Origin: CAVQBP01 sp964448105
Lineage (GTDB): Bacteria; Bacteroidota; Ignavibacteria; Ignavibacteriales; Ignavibacteriaceae
Reading direction: 5' to 3'
DNA: 48,051 nt
Assembly: GCA_964448105.1 (NCBI GenBank)
Contig: CAYUVK010000030.1
Coordinates: 1-48,051, forward strand
Shown here one piece after another: positions 26,585 through 34,687 of the stretch; position 1 is the stretch's first letter, and each line of letters starts with the position of its first letter. The notes under the pieces were generated by a model. The model searched no databases. It had not been told where the DNA came from and saw nothing but the letters and a program-made list of their open reading frames with translations. A program made the position numbers and the translations under genes.

Positions 26585-27310
26585 CTATTGACCAATAACT
26601 TTATTTACATATTCCGGAAATATTTCCCGCCACCATCCCCAATCATTGCCAACGCTCTGCTTAATATCAAGTAAATGAGGTATGCTTTTTTCATTTAATA
26701 TACCTGATAACCTTTTATTCTCTTCAAGATTTGAATCCCATTCTCCTGTTCCGAGAAAAATTTTCATATCTTTTATTTTATCAAGGTACCATGGATCTTC
26801 AAGGTTAGACATATAATCGGGTGGATTATTAAAGTAGCAATTGTCATCATAATAACCGAAAATAAATCGTTTAATATCAAAAAATCCGCCAAGGCTAATT
26901 ATTCCTTCAACTTTATCGGGATGTTTAAATGCAAAATTAACAGCATGATATCCGCCGAAACCACACCCTCCAAGTATTACTTTTTCTCTGTCCGACTCAT
27001 ATAATGCATACTCTATAACATCATGAAGCACTACCTTTTCGAAGGCTATGTGAGTTTTTACTCTATCGGCAGGATGAATAGAATAATTATACCAGCTTTC
27101 ATTATCTATTCCATCCGGGCAATAAATTTTTATTTTTCCTTCATCGATTAAATTTGAAACAGAATTAATTAACCCGGTATCTTTATAAATATAATATCTG
27201 TCTTTTGCTGTGGGGAATAAAACAACCGGAAGGCCTCCATATCCGAGCACCAGCATTTCAAATTCTCTATTTAAATAAAGAGTGTGCCACTTATGATATT
27301 CTTCTTTCAA
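26585..27310 (-). CDS. esterase-fold (alpha/beta hydrolase) protein lacking nucleophile Ser and catalytic His
   Basis: The 241-residue cytoplasmic protein follows the bacterial esterase family with a GCSFGGYHA-type elbow and a C-terminal HDWxxW. Here the elbow reads GGCGFGGYHAVNFAFKHPD with Gly117 at the nucleophile, and the C-terminal motif reads GNDWGWWREIFPEY with Asn222 at the His. Codons GGT and AAT are each one base from Ser AGT and His CAT. Fold residues around both sites are well kept, so it looks like a maintained pseudoenzyme and not a decaying gene. It lies 186 nt upstream of the GH13 gene on the same strand. Confidence 0.85.
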   Translation of the reverse strand: MKEEYHKWHTLYLNREFEMLVLGYGGLPVVLFPTAKDRYYIYKDTGLINSVSNLIDEGKIKIYCPDGIDNESWYNYSIHPADRVKTHIAFEKVVLHDVIEYALYESDREKVILGGCGFGGYHAVNFAFKHPDKVEGIISLGGFFDIKRFIFGYYDDNCYFNNPPDYMSNLEDPWYLDKIKDMKIFLGTGEWDSNLEENKRLSGILNEKSIPHLLDIKQSVGNDWGWWREIFPEYVNKVIGQ

Positions 27311-27408
27311 AAATCACCGCAATAAATTATAGAGAAATTAAGTTATAATTGTAAATATATAGAAAATGATTATTTATTCAAGCAATTAAGATGCAGGGTT
27401 AAAAAAAT

Positions 27409-27467
27409 AAATCAATCCCCTCCTTATGAAAATTAAGGAGAGGATTGTTAGGGGAGTAACCAAGGGG
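27409..27467. repeat. palindromic intergenic element
   Basis: CCCTCCTTA (from 27418) pairs with TAAGGAGAGG (to about 27443) across a short A-rich loop; a second GGGG run (TTAGGGGAG, then CCAAGGGG) follows. It lies between the OmpA-domain gene and the esterase-like gene. Elements of the form CCCCTCC-loop-GGAGGGG followed by GGGG runs are common dispersed repeats in related genomes, which is general knowledge and was not tested here. Confidence 0.5.
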
Positions 27468-27492
27468 ACAAAAAATTAATTATTACAAATAA

Positions 27493-28734
27493 CTATATTT
27501 TTATAAATTCAACTCTACGATTATTTGCCTTTCCTTCGGGTGTATTATTATCTGAGACCGGTTCTGTTTCACCTTTCCCATCCGTTTCCATTCGTGCGGC
27601 ATCTATTCCGAATTCCTCGGTTAATGAATTTTTAACTGAAAGAGCTCTTCTCTTAGATAACTCTAAATTACTATTTTCATCACCATCGCTGTCCGTATGA
27701 CCGACAATCTTTACTTTTACATTAGGATTATCTTTTAAAACTTTAGCAATTTCTTTTAATGTACCATATGATTCAGGTCTAACTTTATCCGAATTAACAT
27801 CGAATAAAATTCCATGTGTAACGAGTTTTCCTTCGGTAAGCAATTTGCTTCGCATATCCGGTTTACCAACCGCTACACGCAAATTCTTAATATAGAAATA
27901 TGGTTTTGAATCATCTGTGGAACCTGTAAGAAATTTAAATTGATCAATGGTGATCCCGGGCATAAGCAATTTGGGAAGATCATAGATTTTATTTTCATTT
28001 ATCCAAAATCTCACTCTTTGTTTTTGAAATGAAAAAGCAATATGGACTTTTTTATTCATATTATTACTAAAGAATTCGTTATCCTTGTTATTATCAATTG
28101 ATCCGGATCCTTGATTATTCCAATTCCAGGTACCCAAAGTATATGGTCCTATTCTAAAGAGGCAGCCACCATTCTCAGGAGTATTTGAGGTTATAGATTC
28201 TCCATCTTTAGCAGAATAGAAAAGAAGATCAAAGGAAGGTAAATTAGAATGTGCGGTAGGTGAATAAATCAAGTCAAATTCCATTGTAAAATTTTCTCCG
28301 AATGATCCTTTAACCTCCGGTATGTAAGCTCCTTCCGTACCGGGCTGAAACCAGTTGCCGGGATAATTATTTAAAGTTACAACTTCACCACTGCTGTTTG
28401 TATTCCATAATGCAGGGAAATCTCCAACATTATCCTGCGAAAAATCTTCAACGTATAAAACTTGATTGCCTGGAACGAAATCATATTTTGAATATGACTT
28501 TAATTCATCCGTTTTTGTTGGAGCATTGTTTTCATTATTAGTAGCCTCGGCATTGTTATTATTTTGCTTGGCTTCTTCAGTTGAATCTGTACCTTTTTCG
28601 ATTGCTTCCTCGGTTTTTTTCTCAACTTTCTCTTCAACTTTTTCTTTAACCTTATTTAAGATATCAAATTGAGCATGGGTCGGAAATAAAAATGCGGCTA
28701 AAAAAACGATTGTTAGAAAAATTTTTGGGAACAT
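27493..28734 (-). CDS. OmpA-domain outer-membrane protein with LamG-like middle domain
   Basis: The 413-residue protein has a signal peptide (1-21, ending THAQ), a charged helical linker rich in Lys/Glu (about 25-65), a concanavalin/LamG-like beta-sandwich (about 80-290, with FTMEFDLIYSP and VHIAFSFQKQRVRFWINENK in pieces), and a C-terminal OmpA domain (307-413) with VKIVGHTDSDG, LSKRRALSVKNSL and NNRRVEFIKI. OmpA domains bind peptidoglycan and tether the outer membrane. A strong Shine-Dalgarno AAAGGGGGG lies just before ATG 28734. It is transcribed away from mutS. Confidence 0.9.
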   Translation of the reverse strand: MFPKIFLTIVFLAAFLFPTHAQFDILNKVKEKVEEKVEKKTEEAIEKGTDSTEEAKQNNNNAEATNNENNAPTKTDELKSYSKYDFVPGNQVLYVEDFSQDNVGDFPALWNTNSSGEVVTLNNYPGNWFQPGTEGAYIPEVKGSFGENFTMEFDLIYSPTAHSNLPSFDLLFYSAKDGESITSNTPENGGCLFRIGPYTLGTWNWNNQGSGSIDNNKDNEFFSNNMNKKVHIAFSFQKQRVRFWINENKIYDLPKLLMPGITIDQFKFLTGSTDDSKPYFYIKNLRVAVGKPDMRSKLLTEGKLVTHGILFDVNSDKVRPESYGTLKEIAKVLKDNPNVKVKIVGHTDSDGDENSNLELSKRRALSVKNSLTEEFGIDAARMETDGKGETEPVSDNNTPEGKANNRRVEFIKI

Positions 28735-29003
28735 ATTCCCCCCTTTGTAAAATTGACAGATAGTGTAATTTGATTTGATGAAATCTACCGGAAATATTTT
28801 TAAAAAGAAAGAAAAATTTTCCGAAAAATTGTATGAAATTGATTTTCTATTTAATTTTTAAATATCCCCCAAAATAAGATTTTAGATTAAATAATTATTT
28901 AAGAAAACCTTATAATCTTTTAATCTTGTCATCTTGCAATTATTATAATAATTGCTATTATTTTATCATTGAGGTATTTTTAAATTTAACTTAATTTGCA
29001 GTT

Positions 29004-31637
29004 ATGAGCCAAACTCCCTTAATGTCTCAATATTATAAGATTAAGGAAGCTCATCCGGATACAATTCTTTTGTTCAGGATGGGTGATTTTTTTGAAACTT
29101 TTGAAGAAGATGCAAAGGTCGCTTCAAAAGTATTAGGGATTACTCTAACAAAAAGGGCAAACGGTGCAGCGGGTGAAGTTCCTTTAGCAGGTTTCCCGCA
29201 TCATGCAATTGATACTTATCTTCCTAAATTAGTAAGAGCCGGTTATAGAGTCGCAGTTTGTGAGCAGATCGAAAATCCTAAATTTGCAAAAGGAATAGTA
29301 AAAAGAGATGTTATCGAAGTAGTAACCCCCGGAGTAGCTTTTTCCGATAAGCTTTTGGATCATAAGAAGAATAATTATTTAATGGCTGTTTGTATTAAGT
29401 CTGTTTCTTCTTCCGATAGTGAAAGTGCGGCGGGGATAGCTTTTACCGATATTTCAACCGGAGAGTTTTATGCTTACGAAATTCCTTCAGAATTAATTCA
29501 ACAGCAAATCGAATCCATTTCTCCTTCCGAAGTTCTTGTACAAAAAAAAGATAAAGAATACCTGGAAAGAATGGTTCATAAAATTAATTCTTCTATCCGA
29601 ATAACTAAAATCGATGATTGGATCTTTAATTTTGAATATGCAAAAGAACTTCTGATAATGCAGTTTAAAACTGTTACGTTAAAAGGTTTCGGTATTGAAA
29701 ATTTTATTCCCGGAATTATTGCATCCGGAGTGATACTTAATTATTTACAGGAAACACAAAAAGCTAATCTTTCACACTTAAATAAAATTTCTGCATATAA
29801 TCCTTCCGAATATATGTCTCTGGATTATTCAACTAAAAGAAATCTTGAAATAACGTTCTCAATGCACGATGGAGGCAGGGAAGGTTCTTTAATTTCTATT
29901 CTGGACAAAACAGAAACTGCAATGGGGGGAAGGCTTCTAAAAAAATGGGTTTCTTCTCCGTTAAGAAGACTTGATATGATTTTAAAAAGACAGGAATGTG
30001 TTGAAGAACTGTTAAAAAATAAAAGCTTAAGAAATAATCTTCTTTTGGAATTAAAAGAAATTGGTGATTTAGAAAGACTAATTTCGAAAGTATGTACCGG
30101 GAGAGCAAATCCCCGTGAGATTGTAAGCATAAAAACATCTTTAAAAAAAATTCCTGTAATAAAAGAGCTTTTAAATTCAATTTCCGGGAAAACATTAATC
30201 CAGCTTAGAGAAAATTTAAATCTGCTTGAAAAATTAGTCGAAAAAATTCAAACAGCAATAGTCGATTCTCCATCTTTAAGCATAGTTGATGGTGGAATAA
30301 TAAAAAACGGCTTCAGTCCCGAATTAGATGAATTAAGAGATGTTTCCCTGCATGGAAAAGACTGGATAGCTAATCTGCAGAAGACTGAAAGGGAGAATAC
30401 AAAAATTCCTTCACTCAAAGTGAATTTTAATAAAGTGTTTGGTTATTATATTGAAATAAGCAATGCACATAAAGAAAAAGTTCCTGAAAATTATGTCCGC
30501 AAGCAAACATTAGTAAATTCGGAAAGATATATTACTCCTGAATTAAAAGCTTATGAAGATAAGATTTTAAATGCAGAAGAAAAGATTTATGAACTTGAAT
30601 CACAGTTGTTTAATGAAATAAGATTAATGGTTGCTGCCGAATCAGAAAAAATTCAGCAGAATGCCAGATTGATCGCAATGCTGGATTGCTTTCTCTCGTT
30701 TGCATTATGTGCAGATGAATACAATTATGTTAAACCGGAATTGAATGAGGATACAAGCATTGAAATAATTGATGGCAGACATCCGGTGGTTGAAAGAATT
30801 CTTCCCCCGGGTGAAAAATATACCCCAAACTCATGTAAGCTGGATAACGAAAAGGATCAGATAATAATTTTAACCGGCCCTAACATGGCCGGTAAATCTG
30901 TTTATTTGCGGCAAATCGGATTAATTATTTTGCTTGCACAAATTGGTTCATTTGTTCCGGCAAAAGAAGCTAAAATAGGATTGGTTGACAGGATATTTAC
31001 TCGAGTTGGTGCCAGCGATAATATTTCTGCAGGAGAAAGTACTTTCTTAGTTGAAATGCAGGAAGCAGCAAATATCTTAAATAATGCGACAAGTAAAAGT
31101 CTTATTTTACTCGATGAAATCGGAAGAGGAACAAGCACATTTGATGGAATTTCAATTGCCTGGGCTATAACGGAATATCTTCATGAAAACCCTGAAGTTT
31201 CAGCAAAAACTTTGTTTGCGACTCACTACCATGAGTTAAACGAGATGGCTGAAATTTTTCCGAGAATAAAAAATTATAAAGTTGAAGTAAGAGAATATGA
31301 TGATAAAGTAATATTTTTACACAAAGTAAATCTTGGAAGAGCAGATCACAGCTATGGGATTCAAGTTGCACAAATGGCAGGTTTACCTAGGTTTGTTACA
31401 AACAGGGCGAAAGAAATTCTTCAAAATCTTGAGAGCAAAGAATTAACTCCTTATGAAGAAAAGAAAGATAAACTCAAAAAACTAAAGAAAGATGAAGATA
31501 ACCAGATAAGTATGTTTGAATTTCATGATGATGAGTTAAGAGGAGAAATAAATGAGTTGGAAATAAATAATCTTACTCCGATAGAAGCTTTAAATAAATT
31601 GCATGAATTAAAGAAAAAGGTGAAAGAGAAAACTTAA
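29004..31637 (+). CDS. mutS: DNA mismatch repair protein MutS
   Basis: The 877-residue protein is full-length MutS, which recognises mismatches and recruits MutL. The mismatch-binding domain starts TPLMSQYYKIKEAHPD and has GDFFETFEEDA, with the Phe-x-Glu (FET) wedge. The ATPase part has Walker A GPNMAGKS (625-632), Walker B ILLDEIGRGTSTFDG, and FATHYHELNEM. The C-terminal tail carries LKKLKKDEDNQISMF, a beta-clamp-like motif (QISMF). ATG 29004 has no good Shine-Dalgarno. A hairpin at 31653-31720 separates it from the next gene. mutL is not in the window. Confidence 0.98.
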   Translation: MSQTPLMSQYYKIKEAHPDTILLFRMGDFFETFEEDAKVASKVLGITLTKRANGAAGEVPLAGFPHHAIDTYLPKLVRAGYRVAVCEQIENPKFAKGIVKRDVIEVVTPGVAFSDKLLDHKKNNYLMAVCIKSVSSSDSESAAGIAFTDISTGEFYAYEIPSELIQQQIESISPSEVLVQKKDKEYLERMVHKINSSIRITKIDDWIFNFEYAKELLIMQFKTVTLKGFGIENFIPGIIASGVILNYLQETQKANLSHLNKISAYNPSEYMSLDYSTKRNLEITFSMHDGGREGSLISILDKTETAMGGRLLKKWVSSPLRRLDMILKRQECVEELLKNKSLRNNLLLELKEIGDLERLISKVCTGRANPREIVSIKTSLKKIPVIKELLNSISGKTLIQLRENLNLLEKLVEKIQTAIVDSPSLSIVDGGIIKNGFSPELDELRDVSLHGKDWIANLQKTERENTKIPSLKVNFNKVFGYYIEISNAHKEKVPENYVRKQTLVNSERYITPELKAYEDKILNAEEKIYELESQLFNEIRLMVAAESEKIQQNARLIAMLDCFLSFALCADEYNYVKPELNEDTSIEIIDGRHPVVERILPPGEKYTPNSCKLDNEKDQIIILTGPNMAGKSVYLRQIGLIILLAQIGSFVPAKEAKIGLVDRIFTRVGASDNISAGESTFLVEMQEAANILNNATSKSLILLDEIGRGTSTFDGISIAWAITEYLHENPEVSAKTLFATHYHELNEMAEIFPRIKNYKVEVREYDDKVIFLHKVNLGRADHSYGIQVAQMAGLPRFVTNRAKEILQNLESKELTPYEEKKDKLKKLKKDEDNQISMFEFHDDELRGEINELEINNLTPIEALNKLHELKKKVKEKT

Positions 31638-31652
31638 AAAGTCAAAAGTGAA

Positions 31653-31720
31653 AATTCAAAAGTCAAAACCATTTAAATTGTCTGATATTTTTTTGATTTT
31701 TTACTTTTGACCTTTGAATT
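31653..31720. terminator. inverted repeat after mutS (GTCAAAAGT-type)
   Basis: AATTCAAAAGTCAAAA (31653-31668) pairs with TTTTGACCTTTGAATT (31705-31720) with one mismatch; 36-nt loop containing a T-rich run. Extra GTCAAAAGT lies at 31641. A related AAAAGTCAAAA run lies after dnaB (41953-41972). It may act as a weak terminator or be a dispersed repeat. Confidence 0.45.
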
Positions 31721-31728
31721 AAGAACCT

Positions 31729-32343
31729 ATGAAAAAGTCCAAATTAGTACTACTGATTTTGTCTTCACTACTATGTTTTTCTTGTGGAAGGAATTACACT
31801 ACCGAGGAGAAAAAATATATTTCCGAAATAGAACAGCAGAGAAAAGAAAAAGACAATTATATGAAAAATGATCCTGGTTCCCCTTTTAATGTAGATTCTA
31901 AGGCTCATTTTGAAAATTTAAAATATTATGATGTAGATCCCGATTACGTTTTCAAAAGTAAGCTTTATGAGTATAAAAACCAGGACACTGTTAAAATATT
32001 CGGTACAAAAGGGGAAGAAAGAAAGGCTGTTAGGATTGGATATGAGAAAATTAATTTTAAAGAAGGTGAAAAAAATGTGAATGTTTATAAAAGTACGAGT
32101 AAGAATGGTGAAGTTTATTACAGTATCTGGTTTACGGATAAAACCACCGGTGATGAAACTTACGGAGTAGGGCGATATTTGGATTTTGATTTCAATCCCG
32201 ATAAAGATTTTATTTACACAATAGATTTTAATCTTGCTTACAATCCTTACTGTTCATATAGCTCAAAATATTCCTGTGCTATACCCACAAAGGAGGATCA
32301 TATTGATGTCGCAATTAAAGCAGGAGAAAAAAGATTTCATTAA
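31729..32343 (+). CDS. DUF1684 lipoprotein
   Basis: The 204-residue protein has a lipoprotein signal with CFSC and Cys19 as the lipidation site. The mature part has the DUF1684 landmarks: GSPFN, FTDKTTGDETYGVGRYLD and the C-terminal NPYCSYSSKYSCAIPTKED followed by DVAIKAGEKRF. DUF1684 is widespread in bacteria with no settled function; the domain's conserved NPYCxYS(x)nYxCP resembles a small ligand-binding or chaperone-like fold. It lies 92 nt after mutS and 20 nt before the DAHP synthase gene, so it may share the latter's transcript. Confidence 0.88.
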   Translation: MKKSKLVLLILSSLLCFSCGRNYTTEEKKYISEIEQQRKEKDNYMKNDPGSPFNVDSKAHFENLKYYDVDPDYVFKSKLYEYKNQDTVKIFGTKGEERKAVRIGYEKINFKEGEKNVNVYKSTSKNGEVYYSIWFTDKTTGDETYGVGRYLDFDFNPDKDFIYTIDFNLAYNPYCSYSSKYSCAIPTKEDHIDVAIKAGEKRFH

Positions 32344-32363
32344 ATAATTAACTTGGAGAAAAA

Positions 32364-33377
32364 GTGGTTATAGTTCTCGATAAAAATGTAACCGACGAAC
32401 AATACGAAAATGTTGTAAAACATTTGGAAGACTTCGGTTTTGCAGTACATAAATCTACCGGGGTTCAGCAAATTGTTCTAGGTGCAATCGGCGTTAAACC
32501 GGATTTTGACATTAGGAAAGTCAAAATATTGGAAGGTGTAGCTGAAGTTTACAGGATTACAGAACCATTTAAATTAGCAAGCAGAACATTTAAAAAAGAG
32601 GATACGGTAATATCTATTAAGCATGTTAAAATCGGCGGTAATGAAGTTATCATGATAGCCGGTCCATGTTCCGTTGAAAGTGAAGAGCAAATATTTAAAT
32701 TAGCTGAAATTGTTTCAAAGGCAGGCGCTAAAATTTTAAGAGGTGGTGCATTTAAACCGCGTACTTCTCCATATTCCTTTCAAGGAATGGGAGAAGAAGG
32801 ATTAAAACTGTTAAGAAAAGCTGCCGATAAAAATAATCTCCTTGTAATTACCGAGGTAATGGAAAACGCACAAATTCCTCTTATTGCTGAATATACTGAT
32901 ATTTTCCAGGTTGGTGCAAGGAATATGCAGAACTTTCCTCTTCTTAATGAACTGGGGAAAACTACAAAACCCGTTATGCTAAAAAGAGGTCTTGCTGCAA
33001 CAGTAGAAGATTGGTTAATGTCTGCCGAATATGTACTTTCAAATGGTAATAGAGATTTAATGCTTTGCGAAAGAGGTATTAGAACTTTTGAAACATCTAC
33101 AAGAAATACATTTGATCTTTCTGCAATTCCTGTTGTTCATAAAAGGAGTCATTTGCCGGTAATTGCAGATCCGTCACATGCTACCGGGTTGAGAGATAAA
33201 GTTTTGCCAATGGCAAGAGCTGCAGTTGCGGCAGGTGCCGATGGATTAATGGTTGAAGTACATCATGATCCGGAACATGCATTATCCGATGGTCCGCAAG
33301 CACTTTTGCCTGAACAGTTTGAGGAATTAATGCAGCAGGTGAAATTAATTGCCCAGGTAATTGGAAGGACAATGTAA
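32364..33377 (+). CDS. aroF: 3-deoxy-D-arabino-heptulosonate 7-phosphate synthase, type I-beta with N-terminal regulatory domain
   Basis: The 337-residue enzyme condenses PEP and erythrose 4-phosphate in the first step of the shikimate pathway. Residues 1-70 are the ferredoxin-like (ACT-like) domain seen in Thermotoga-type enzymes, where it gives feedback inhibition by tyrosine; residues 90-337 are the barrel, with IAGPCSVES, LRGGAFKPRTSPYSFQG, VMLKRG, ADPSHATG and DGLMVEVHHDPEHALSDG (in pieces). GTG 32364 is the start, after TTGGAG (32353-32358). Prephenate dehydrogenase follows on the same strand after 114 nt, consistent with an aromatic amino acid unit. Confidence 0.95.
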   Translation: MVIVLDKNVTDEQYENVVKHLEDFGFAVHKSTGVQQIVLGAIGVKPDFDIRKVKILEGVAEVYRITEPFKLASRTFKKEDTVISIKHVKIGGNEVIMIAGPCSVESEEQIFKLAEIVSKAGAKILRGGAFKPRTSPYSFQGMGEEGLKLLRKAADKNNLLVITEVMENAQIPLIAEYTDIFQVGARNMQNFPLLNELGKTTKPVMLKRGLAATVEDWLMSAEYVLSNGNRDLMLCERGIRTFETSTRNTFDLSAIPVVHKRSHLPVIADPSHATGLRDKVLPMARAAVAAGADGLMVEVHHDPEHALSDGPQALLPEQFEELMQQVKLIAQVIGRTM

Positions 33378-33383
33378 GCGGAG

Positions 33384-33410
33384 CTTCAAGTTCAAGATTA
33401 AGTTCAAGTT
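33384..33410. repeat. AAGTTCAAG direct repeats after DAHP synthase gene
   Basis: AAGTTCAAG occurs at about 33388 and 33401, separated by ATT, directly after the aroF stop. The same 9-mer follows rpsI (3636-3664). Confidence 0.45.
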
Positions 33411-33491
33411 TAAAATGTTATACTTACACTTATCTTGGCCAAATGCTTCTTCATCCAGAATATATCAAGTTAAATTTTATAAAAAATAAAA

Positions 33492-34568
33492 ATGCAAAAA
33501 ATTTCTATCATCGGTATTGGGCTCATTGGTGGTTCTATTGCTAAAGCTTTGAAAAATTCCGGTAAAGATTTTAACATTAGTGCTTTTGATAAACCTGCTG
33601 TTCTTAATTCAGCAATTGAACAAAAGGTAATTGACACCAAATTGGATAATATTGAAGGATCAAGAATTTCCGAAATAATATTTCTCTGTCTTCCAACAGA
33701 TCTTTCTTTAAATACTCTAAAAAAATTAGCCCCCATTGTTAATGAAAATACTATTATTACAGATGTATGCGGAGTTAAAGGTATTTTTGAAAAAGAATGG
33801 AAGTCATTAAAGAGTAAAGGAATATATATCGGCGGACATCCGATGACTGGGAAGGAATCCGGCGGGTTTGAAAATTCCGATCATCTATTGTTCGAAAATT
33901 CGGTTTATATAGTTTCTGATTCGGAAAAAAATTCTTATAAATTAAATGAGCTTACAGGTATAATTAAATTATTGGGAGCAAGAATAAGATTCTTAGATCC
34001 TTTCCTTCATGATAAAATTATTGCACAGGTAAGTCACCTCCCGCAGCTTTTAGCGGTAACACTAGTAAATTCAGTTTCAAAAAATGATAACGGAGTTAAT
34101 TATATTGATTTTGCTGCCGGCGGTTTTAGAGATATGACAAGAATTGCATCAGGCAGTTTTGATATCTGGGAATCGATAATAAAAATGAATAAGGATGAGA
34201 TTATTGCTGCATTGGAATTAATAAATAATAATCTAAATAATTTGGAAACTCTGCTTAGGAATGAAAATATCAATTCTTTAAAAGAATTATTTGATAAAGC
34301 ACGGGTAAAAAGAGATGAGATTCCTAAAAACACAAAAGGATTTATAAATCCATTATTCGATATTTTTGTTTATGTTAAAGATGAACCCGGCGTATTGAGC
34401 AAATTAACAACAGTGTTATTTGAAAATTCCATTAATATAAAAGATATGGAACTGCTGAAAATTAGGGAAGGCACAGGAGGAACTTTTAGGATTTCTTTCC
34501 AATCACAAAAGGATGCGGATAAAGCAGAAAAAGTAATACAAGAAATTGGTTTTACAACCAGGCTTTAA
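33492..34568 (+). CDS. tyrA: prephenate dehydrogenase with C-terminal ACT domain
   Basis: The 358-residue enzyme oxidises prephenate to 4-hydroxyphenylpyruvate for tyrosine synthesis. The nucleotide-binding motif is IIGIGLIGGSIAKAL (8-15 for the glycine-rich core), followed by IIFLCLPTD, TDVCGVKG, GGHPMTGKESGG with the catalytic-region His, and AQVSHLPQLLA. The ACT domain (about 285-358) starts FVYVKDEPGVLSKL and probably gives amino-acid feedback control. It follows aroF on the same strand. There is no separate chorismate mutase domain. Confidence 0.95.
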   Translation: MQKISIIGIGLIGGSIAKALKNSGKDFNISAFDKPAVLNSAIEQKVIDTKLDNIEGSRISEIIFLCLPTDLSLNTLKKLAPIVNENTIITDVCGVKGIFEKEWKSLKSKGIYIGGHPMTGKESGGFENSDHLLFENSVYIVSDSEKNSYKLNELTGIIKLLGARIRFLDPFLHDKIIAQVSHLPQLLAVTLVNSVSKNDNGVNYIDFAAGGFRDMTRIASGSFDIWESIIKMNKDEIIAALELINNNLNNLETLLRNENINSLKELFDKARVKRDEIPKNTKGFINPLFDIFVYVKDEPGVLSKLTTVLFENSINIKDMELLKIREGTGGTFRISFQSQKDADKAEKVIQEIGFTTRL

Positions 34569-34687
34569 TTTGATAAACTTACCAATACTTTTTTTTATCA
34601 TTTTCTCCTATAGTAAAATAGTTATAAATTGCATCGTTTTTTTAAAAATATTTGAAGATAATTGTAGTTTACAGCTTAAGTTTAATC

